From assembly GCA_026770615.1 (NCBI GenBank), contig MU631308.1, positions 448,996-460,993 of the forward strand: 11,998 nucleotides of DNA, read 5' to 3'. The position numbers and the translations under genes are program-made. Origin of the DNA: Pavlovales sp. CCMP2436 (Eukaryota; Haptophyta; Pavlovophyceae; Pavlovales). Under the pieces are notes generated by a model. The model was given only the letters and a program-made list of their open reading frames with translations. It ran no database searches and was not told the origin of the DNA. Positions 6,791-11,998 of this stretch are shown here, piece by piece. The stretch's first letter is position 1; each line of letters starts with the position of its first letter.

Positions 6791-7103
6791 CATATCACGG
6801 GTCATGTTGCGTAAGCGCAGGCTTTTGACGGATCCTGAAGCGTAAGCAGAGGCATATCACGCTGCTTGCAGCCTAAGCGCACACTTTTCACGGCTCTTGC
6901 AAGGCATTTCACGGTTCCTGGAGCCGTGAGCGCAGTCATTTCACGGTTCAGGGAGCGTAAGCGCAGGCACTTGACGGATCCTGGAGCGTAAGCAAAGGCA
7001 TCTCACGCTTCCTGTAGCCTTGGCGCACACATTCCACGGCTCTTGCACGACACTTCACGGTTCCTGGAGCCGTAAGCGCAGTCATTTCACGGTTCCGGGC
7101 TCA
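6781..7103 (-). repeat. 146-bp satellite, block 5, inverted
   Basis: A little over two units lie in reverse orientation. ACGGTTCCTGGAGCCG recurs from 6911 to 7057 and GGATCC from 6830 to 6976, both exactly 146 bp. The array ends near 7103 at TTCCGGG, after which the sequence turns AT-rich. Confidence 0.9.
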
Positions 7104-7534
7104 GTTTCCTAGCAAATTACATACAAAAAATAGGTTAATTTTGCGTAAATTATTATTGACGTCACAAAAAATGAGACTGCTCACTTTATTAACGTTGCGG
7201 TTTCTCCTGTATCAGGGCCTGTTGTAGATCAATGCGAACCGCACCTTTCTTATGCACTTTCAAAATGAATGGGTTGGTAATGTGACGCCTCTACTTTTGT
7301 TGCACCAAATTCCTCGAGCATCAGTGAGTGGTTCAGCAAACGGGGTAGTTACCAACAAACCCGTTAATAAGCTCATTTAAGCCTAATTGAAAATTTGATG
7401 AATTATACTTTTATCGCACAGTGCGACGCCATCCTATATAATAAGTACGATCAACTTAACTGTTTTATCTTCTTTTCGCGATCTTAAAAAAAAAAGCCGT
7501 GACCGCATGAAGTGACCGCCGCAGCAGCCGGACG
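7104..7534. other. AT-rich spacer, no gene seen
   Basis: The sequence is AT-rich with no credible ORF. It contains a palindromic TGACGTCA near 7158, a TATATAATAA near 7434, a run of ten A near 7486 and a short direct repeat GTGACCGC at about 7500-7520. Nothing identifies it further. Confidence 0.5.
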
Positions 7535-7575
7535 ATGGGGCTCCGCAAGATGAGGCTCATCGACGGCGTGGGGTC

Positions 7576-7884
7576 ATGGCCGTCGCCGACGACAACGTAC
7601 CTATACATCGGATTACGAGGGCTCGCAGGGCGCCAAGGCTGGACGAGCAGCTCTATAACTTGTCTCGACGCGCCGCTGCTTCACAAGCACCTATCTGCGA
7701 GATCACCTATCAGCGAGGCCGACGCGCGGAGAAGCGACGACCTTTCGCGAGCACGCGCACGCGCCCAGCAAGCCAGTCCTTAGCGCCCATCGAACTCCTC
7801 GGGTTGGACGCGCCTTGCCAACAGCGGCGCTCCGCGAGGCTCTGGAGTGTTCGACATCGCCTTTGGCTGTTCAAACAAATTTAA
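7576..7884 (+). CDS. Hypothetical small basic protein, uncertain
   Basis: ATG 7576 opens 102 codons, MAVADDNVPIHRITRARRAP..., with moderately G/C-rich third positions and an arginine-rich composition. It sits in a GC-rich island between AT-rich spacers, which is where coding sequence falls elsewhere in the window. A second plus-strand frame (7535-7783) overlaps and is equally open, so the choice of frame is weak. No domain, signal peptide or membrane segment is visible, and no family is recognised. Confidence 0.25.
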   Translation: MAVADDNVPIHRITRARRAPRLDEQLYNLSRRAAASQAPICEITYQRGRRAEKRRPFASTRTRPASQSLAPIELLGLDAPCQQRRSARLWSVRHRLWLFKQI

Positions 7885-7995
7885 GATCGGCCTAGGCGGC
7901 GAAGAGGAGTCGGAGAGTACATGGCGCGTTCGGCAACTTAATGATGTTATAACTTTTGCTAGTGATATGATGGCCCTTCAGCTGAATGCATGCAG

Positions 7996-8086
7996 CTGGA
8001 GGTGCCTGCTGAGACGGTGGGTTCACTCTTCGGATTGACGTCGTTATGAATCGACGACGATGAGGGGTCTCGAGCGGAATAAATTA
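7996..8086 (+). repeat. Dispersed hairpin repeat, copy 2
   Basis: This is the second copy of 48-137, in the same orientation with an almost constant offset of 7948. CACTC (8024-8028) faces GATTG (8033-8037) around TTCG. CGTCG (8039-8043) pairs with CGACG (8052-8056) around TTATGAAT. Spacings are identical to copy 1. All four bases of the first loop differ, yet both versions are stable RNA tetraloop types (GNRA and UUCG). It also ends GGAATAAATTA. Confidence 0.65.
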
Positions 8087-8361
8087 TATATATTACAATA
8101 CTACTACAGCAGCACGCAAAAGGCAATGAGCGACGCAGCGCTCAGACCAGCACAACTTCCAAAAAAGTCAGTTGCCAGCTCGAATCCCTATCAGTAATAT
8201 AGTATTAAATAATTGTATGTACGTAATTTAAATGAAGACTGAAACCTTGGCTATATAATTTAGGCTAAATCAATGTTTATAGCTGAAGGCTTGTAAATTG
8301 AATCTGTACCAGACGCGACACGCTCAATAAATATGCTCTGCGGCGCGGTCATGGCGATCTC
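8087..8361. other. AT-rich spacer, no gene seen
   Basis: This AT-rich stretch follows the second hairpin repeat. It holds a GAGCG/CGCTC hairpin near 8128-8143, a weakly tRNA-T-arm-like GCTCGAATCC near 8180, and CTCAATAAATATGC near 8324. No ORF is worth listing. Confidence 0.45.
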
Positions 8362-8930
8362 TTAAATCAGCGCGGCGCGGCAGCCATCGGTGGGGCACGG
8401 TGCGCTGAGAGAGAAGCGCTTGCGAGTCGCAGCGCCCAGGCTCAGGATCTTTCGTGCAATCTCGAGGATCATCTCCCCGCCAAACTTGGCATAGTCGTGC
8501 TGCGCTTTGTGAGCACGAACTTGGGCTTGTCACTCATCCATCTTGCCGAGCCTGACCTTGCGCGTCCTTCTTGCCGAGCACGAGCCGCTGCCTCCTCTTC
8601 TAGGCGCACCCTCGCGGCGCGCCTTCACGCGGCGTGCGCGCCCGCCGGTGAGCGCGCAGCGGTGAGCTCGCGCATGCTAGATCAATCCAGCGTTTCTTGA
8701 GGTACTCGAGGTGCTCGACGATGTGCTCGATAGGGCTAACACCGGCGGCCTCGCGACGCTTGCGCGCCTCGCGTTTTGAAGGGCGTGGCCGCGCTGGTGA
8801 ATGCGTCGCGTGGCTTGCGCTCCAGCGAGCCCATCGTGCGTGTCGTGTTGGAGAGCGAGTTTTGCGCCCAAGAGGAAGCGCCGCACACACCGCTCGGCGC
8901 TGCGTGCGCTAAGAGGAAGTGCGCGAGGAC
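8362..8930 (-). pseudogene. Decayed minus-strand gene, unknown function
   Basis: Protein-like peptides follow one another on the minus strand in changing frames: NSLSNTTRTMGSLERKPRDA; then KREARKRREAAGVSPIEHIV continuing EHLEYLKKRWIDLA; then MRELTAARSPAGAHAA, a TGA, and RRAARVRLEEEAAARARQEG; then QAQVRAHKAQHDYAKFGGEM continuing to TAA at 8364-8362. The switch after RWIDLA looks like a one-base indel. The order and the consistent strand argue for a single former gene, basic and probably helical or coiled-coil. Small introns at some joins cannot be excluded. No family is recognised. Confidence 0.5.
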
Positions 8931-8976
8931 AGCGGGCCGCCATCGTGCGCCTATAATCCTCTCCCCGTAACGTCAC

Positions 8977-9942
8977 CGGACTCCCACTGTGGAATCCGAC
9001 CTAATTGTGCCATCACCGCCGCCCTTTTTATAAAGATTCAATTTATTACAAGCCTGAAAAGGTAAAACATTTTAAAAAAAAAAAAAATGGACCCAACCCG
9101 AACAAAGCTCTGAGAGGTTTGTTTTCATTCAAGTATGAATACGTCAAAGTTTCTGATTTAACCCCAATATTATCATATCGGGCGCCTGTTTTTTTAGTAA
9201 TAGTTCTTTTAACTTTAATAGTTTTTAAGTCAGAGGGGATGAGTAACAGACGAAAATGGAACTACGTCGAAGGCCGAGCTGCAATATCCGAACCCGAGCA
9301 AAAGAGGGCGGTTAAGCTGAGAGGGATCATGATTTAGATTGAAAATCAATTGATCAGACTCGAATAACTCATTTGATGACCAATTTAAAATGCTGGCTCG
9401 TTTTGCACTTGGGGTCGAAATCCGATATAGTGGCGCGTTTCCGCACTGGGGAGAGGGAAAAGTAGTAGCCGGGTTGAAGAAGTAGACATTGGTCAGCATT
9501 TGACGAAAAATCTTCGCTGGCAATATTGGAAAAAATATTGTCAATATCTCGCTTATCTCAATCCAAAAATTGCGTCGTTTGACCCCCTGGGTTCTGTAGG
9601 CGGGGCTTTACTTCCGGTGCTTTTAGCCTCACTTCGAAGTTTCCAAAGTTGACTGGAAATTCCAAATACGGTAATCAGCTTCAACACATATGAAAAATAG
9701 CCATACGACGCCAAGCATTTCCATTGGCTCTCGACGTCGAGGGAAACGTATTTTGACCCCGGACTGGCCACTATGATGCATAATCCACACTGATAATCAG
9801 CGTAAATGCCGTAAATGCAAGGAACTATATACAATATTCCGGGTTCGTCATTGTACAGTAACTTTCTTCTCTTATAAAATTTAAGGGTAGATCTATTTGA
9901 ATAAGCAGAACCATACATTTTCCTAGCTATCCGTCCATAGTT
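8977..9942. other. AT-rich island of different composition
   Basis: Nearly 1 kb is clearly more AT-rich than the flanking gene blocks. It has a run of 14 A at 9074-9087 and an AT-rich inverted repeat (CAATATT/AATATTG) near 9521-9540. A plus-strand frame over 9005-9337 has a hydrophobic stretch (APVFLVIVLLTLIVF) but begins at TTG and is not convincing. The minus-strand ORF is listed separately. Confidence 0.5.
9553..9918 (-). CDS. AT-biased ORF, uncertain
   Basis: ATG 9918 opens 121 codons to TAA: MYGSAYSNRSTLKFYKRRKL..., then GILYIVPCIYGIYADYQCG and a C-terminal FGISSQLWKLRSEAKSTGS. Codon third positions are mixed, unlike the GC-ending codons of the other genes here, so it is either chance or sequence of foreign or transposon origin. 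It is rich in Tyr and Cys with a mildly hydrophobic middle. No domain is recognised. Confidence 0.25.
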   Translation of the reverse strand: MYGSAYSNRSTLKFYKRRKLLYNDEPGILYIVPCIYGIYADYQCGLCIIVASPGSKYVSLDVESQWKCLASYGYFSYVLKLITVFGISSQLWKLRSEAKSTGSKAPPTEPRGSNDAIFGLR

Positions 9943-10053
9943 TTGAGGCGACCAGTTTTATTCGACGCTGCAAAAGGATTGCATCATCGCGCGACAAGCC
10001 CGGTGCGCACGGCTGCCGCCCAGGCGTGCACCGCCCACGCGCTCCATCTCCCC

Positions 10054-11075
10054 ATGCCGAGTAATCACGATGCTCACTGGCCTTTCCCGACCACCCCCGC
10101 AGGAAGCTCCGGAGAGCTCGACCGCCCGCCCGACAACGCGACTTTGAACTCGCTCCTCCAGACCCTGTCGGCCACGACGATGATCGAGGAGGAAGTCATC
10201 CGCGACTTCATCGCTGGCTTGGCAACCTCCGGCCTCGATGGTGGCGGAGTGGCGGCCGACCCGGAGTCGGCCGCGCGTTTCCAGCGTGGGCTGCTCGAGC
10301 TGTTGAAGGGGGGCAGCACGATGCGCGTAGAGCACGATGCCTACGTGTCCTTCTGGATGAACTGCATCAGCAAAATCGTGCCGTGCACCCCGTGGCCGAT
10401 CATCATGAGCCGATGCGTGACTCAACTGCGCACGCACTTTGCCACTGCGTTTGTCGCCGGATCGAGAGGGGCTGGCGCTTATGTGCTACATACCGCAGCT
10501 AACTCTCCACCCCCCTTCCTCGCCCTGCCTTGCACACAGGGCAACCCAACCTTAATTGTCCACGGGGAGGAGACGGGGGCCGCCGCCGAGTTGCTCCGTG
10601 CGCTCGACCCTACCCCCGAGCTGGCAGCGTACGTCAAGCGCCGCAAGAACGGTGAGTACGAGACGTGCGCGACAGGCTTGGTTTGCCAGCATGCCCGGTC
10701 CGACGCATTCGTGAGCGGCCCTAGAATTAGACAAGGAACATTTCCATACTTTGCAGGCGTAGGCATGCGACTGACTCCAGGCTTTTCAAATTCGGATTTT
10801 GACACGAGGGCATCGAGCTCACAGCGCGCTTGTTTTCCGAACCGACAATAGAAGGAAAGGTGGATTCGCACGGCGTCAAGTTCTGTGAGAGGTCCGCACA
10901 GACTGGCTTCGCCGACGTCTCCTTCGAGACCACCGAGACGAGGTCCGTCCAGACCGGTTATTTCAGTAACGCCTTCGAGACCATCAAGAAGAGGTCCGTC
11001 CAGACCGGTTATTTCAGTAACGCCTTCGAGACCATCAAGAAGAGGTCCGTCCAGGCCGGTTTCAGTGACGCGTAG
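10054..11075 (+). CDS. Two-exon gene with C-terminal 17-residue repeats, unknown function
   Basis: The model joins exon 1 (10054-10651) and exon 2 (10825-11075), giving 282 residues. ATG 10054 (MPSNHDAHWPFP...) is the first in-frame ATG. Exon 1 has strongly G/C-ending codons and a probably helical domain (TMIEEEVIRDFIAGLATSGL, then ARFQRGLLELLKGGSTM). CGCAAGAACG|GTGAGT is an excellent donor, and splicing to CTCACAG|CGCGC enters the frame RLFSEPTIEGKVDSHGVKF, which runs into tandem RSVQTGYFSNAFETIKK repeats. Codon bias supports the plus strand over a 311-codon antisense ORF. A further in-frame intron ending at 10539 is possible (CTAAC, long pyrimidine tract, CACAG; donor 10417 or 10483). The TAG at 11073-11075 is followed in frame by DPLERMLTLIPNIAPDFMDKV and TAA 11139-11141, so the protein may once have been 21 residues longer. 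No family is recognised; presumably soluble. Confidence 0.6.
10652..10824 (+). other. Predicted spliceosomal intron (173 bp)
   Basis: The donor is GTGAGT at 10652 and the acceptor CACAG ends at 10824, with a CTGAC branch-point-like motif at 10771-10775. Removing it joins two frames that both have strong coding bias, which is the main support. An alternative acceptor, TTTGCAG at 10756, would stay in the exon 1 frame but reach a stop (10849-10851) before the repeats. Confidence 0.6.
10890..11075 (+). repeat. 51-bp in-frame tandem repeat, about 3.6 copies
   Basis: Units start AGGTCCG at 10890, 10941, 10992 and 11043. Units 2 and 3 are identical, unit 1 is diverged (RSAQTGFADVSFETTET) and unit 4 is truncated (RSVQAGFSDA). 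The 51-bp length keeps the reading frame. Identical middle copies suggest recent expansion or conversion. Confidence 0.95.
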
Positions 11076-11141
11076 GACCCTCTCGAGAGGATGCTGACCC
11101 TCATCCCCAACATCGCGCCCGATTTCATGGACAAAGTCTAA
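11076..11141 (+). other. In-frame coding-like extension after the TAG
   Basis: Directly after TAG 11073-11075 the same frame continues for 21 codons, almost all ending in G or C (DPLERMLTLIPNIAPDFMDKV), and ends at TAA 11139-11141. This looks like the original C-terminus cut off by a nonsense change, or a readthrough product. Confidence 0.5.
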
Positions 11142-11829
11142 CCAGTTCTTAATTCTATAACATGACGATGAACATTTGCGTCTGATCAGGTTGCGACAAA
11201 CTCGACGGCTGCGGCTCGCGGGGCGCAGTGCAGGGGGGGGGCGGCCGCGGTGTGAAGGTAGGGGAGGAAGGGCGGGGGAGGCAGACAAGGAGCACAGGGC
11301 AGGCGCACGCCTGCCGCTCTCGCCTGTCGCCGCCCTACGCAACACCGTCACAGGATGTGACACCGTCGCTGCCCCTCTCACACCTCCCGACGGGCGCCCG
11401 CCTGCCAGGGCCACACCATTGCAGCCCGCCAGGTCGCCCTTCGCGGACAGCCTCGCGCCGCCGCGCCCACAGACGCCCTCGGCTTAGATTGGCTGACATT
11501 ACGCTTCGTGCACCTGCTTCGTCGTCGCGCGTGGGCACGGGCGCGCGAGGGGGGCGGGCGCACGCGTTGTTGCCGCACACACAGAGGCAACACACGCACA
11601 CACACGCACCCGACACGCACACACGCCTGGGCGCCCCTTTTAGATTGGCCGCCCGGGCAGTCAGGCGCAGGCGGTGCTCGCTGGCAGGCGCAGGAGAGTG
11701 TGGCAGGAGAGTGGCGTGTCCTCGCCCCCCGCCCGGTCTCGCAGCACACACTGTGCCGAGCTCCCGGGCGTGTGCAGACCGGCGTGGGCGCGCATGTAGC
11801 CGCTGCGATTCAAATGCCAGGGCTCATTC

Positions 11830-11876
11830 GGCGCCGAGCTGCCGCGCTCTTGCAGAGCTGCCGGACGCTCGGCGCC
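11830..11876. repeat. Two-tier stem-loop
   Basis: The outer arms GGCGCCGAGC (11830-11839) and GCTCGGCGCC (11867-11876) pair perfectly. The inner arms GCTCT (11846-11850) and AGAGC (11854-11858) pair around a TGC loop. Short unpaired TGCCG-containing stretches lie between the tiers. It could be a DNA cruciform or an RNA hairpin. It is not followed by a T-run, so it is not a bacterial-type terminator. Confidence 0.6.
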
Positions 11877-11982
11877 TCTGCCCGGCTCCGCAGCGCCACT
11901 CAATAGCGCGCACAGACGGGTCAGCACGCAGGGGACTCACACCTGCACGAACCCCACATCCCACCACCGCGCCCGCCACGCA

Positions 11983-11998
11983 CCCCCCCCCCCCCCCC
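11983..11998 (+). repeat. Poly-C run at the window edge
   Basis: Sixteen C in a row reach the end of the window. It may be a genuine homopolymer tract or a sequence or assembly boundary effect. Confidence 0.8.

Larger units (their letters stand above)
11150..11998. other. GC-rich low-complexity region, no credible gene
   Basis: The region is GC-rich with G-runs (for example GGGGGGGGG near 11235), a CA-rich tract at about 11570-11625 and a TTAGATTGGC motif twice (about 11485 and 11641, each containing an inverted CCAAT). ORFs of 80-140 codons occur on both strands but are low-complexity Arg/Ala/Pro sequences expected from the composition. The window ends in a run of 16 C. Confidence 0.55.

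Noticed and set aside
7155..7170. TGACGTCA as a CRE-type regulatory site
   Set aside because: An isolated 8-bp palindrome without a gene placed to use it is not enough to call a site.
7576..7770. Faint resemblance to histone H4 (DNV...RRARR...ITY...RR)
   Set aside because: Spacing and most core residues do not match, and the match needs frame changes. Arg-rich GC sequence gives such matches by chance.
8128..8195. tRNA-like or SINE B-box motif (GCTCGAATCC) with a nearby hairpin
   Set aside because: No acceptor stem, anticodon arm or convincing A box could be placed, and copy 1 of the neighbouring repeat lacks the motif.
10479..11414. 311-codon minus-strand ORF with leucine-rich-looking repeats (GLDGPLLDGLEGVTEIT)
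   Set aside because: It is the antisense image of the 51-bp repeat. Its codons have weaker third-position bias than the plus-strand frame, and the plus strand has a matching intron.
11508..11927. Overlapping Arg/Ala-rich ORFs on both strands near the right end
   Set aside because: They are low-complexity, open in several frames at once and show no single-frame codon bias.

Overview
The window looks like repeat-rich nuclear DNA of a eukaryote, plausibly a GC-rich unicellular alga or other protist. The evidence is good GT-AG introns with branch-point-like motifs, a diverged tandem satellite, eukaryotic transposon ends and target-site duplications, no operon-like gene packing, and GC-rich gene blocks separated by AT-rich islands. 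I cannot name the species. No rRNA, tRNA, CRISPR array or bacterial-style operon is visible.

Layout. 1-602 holds one copy of a hairpin-bearing dispersed repeat (48-137) and a coding-like fragment. From 603 to about 7103 the backbone is a satellite with an exact 146-bp period, cut into blocks by at least four insertions: a 3.35-kb CACTA-like terminal-inverted-repeat (TIR) element (842-4193, 3-bp target-site duplication, TSD); a 192-bp solo-LTR-like element (4535-4726, 5-bp TSD with one mismatch); a 20-bp TG...CA micro-insertion (5318-5337, perfect 5-bp TSD); and a 1.27-kb TIR element (5358-6624, 6-bp TSD). Removing the two TIR elements and the micro-insertion restores the satellite in register. 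Around the solo LTR about 12 bases of the unit are also missing. Near 6780 the satellite flips strand at a small hairpin and continues inverted.

Both TIR elements carry coding-like but damaged sequence. The larger has a minus-strand gene (3730-2513) interrupted by one in-frame TGA beside a 91/108-bp tandem duplication. The smaller has frame-hopping coding segments and a 126-bp tract encoding (A/T)DEGAP hexapeptides. I recognise no transposase in either.

7104-9942 is mostly AT-rich spacer, with a second copy of the hairpin repeat (7996-8086), a decayed minus-strand gene (8930-8362) and one AT-biased ORF of uncertain status. 10054-11075 is the best gene in the window: two exons, a 173-bp intron and a 51-bp (17-residue) tandem repeat, ending at a TAG that is followed in frame by 21 more coding-like codons. 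11150-11998 is GC-rich, low-complexity sequence with a strong stem-loop and a terminal poly-C run.

The genes do not form a recognisable pathway. The window is best read as a satellite block acting as an insertion target, flanked by lineage-specific genes of unknown function. All alignments and identities were made by eye.
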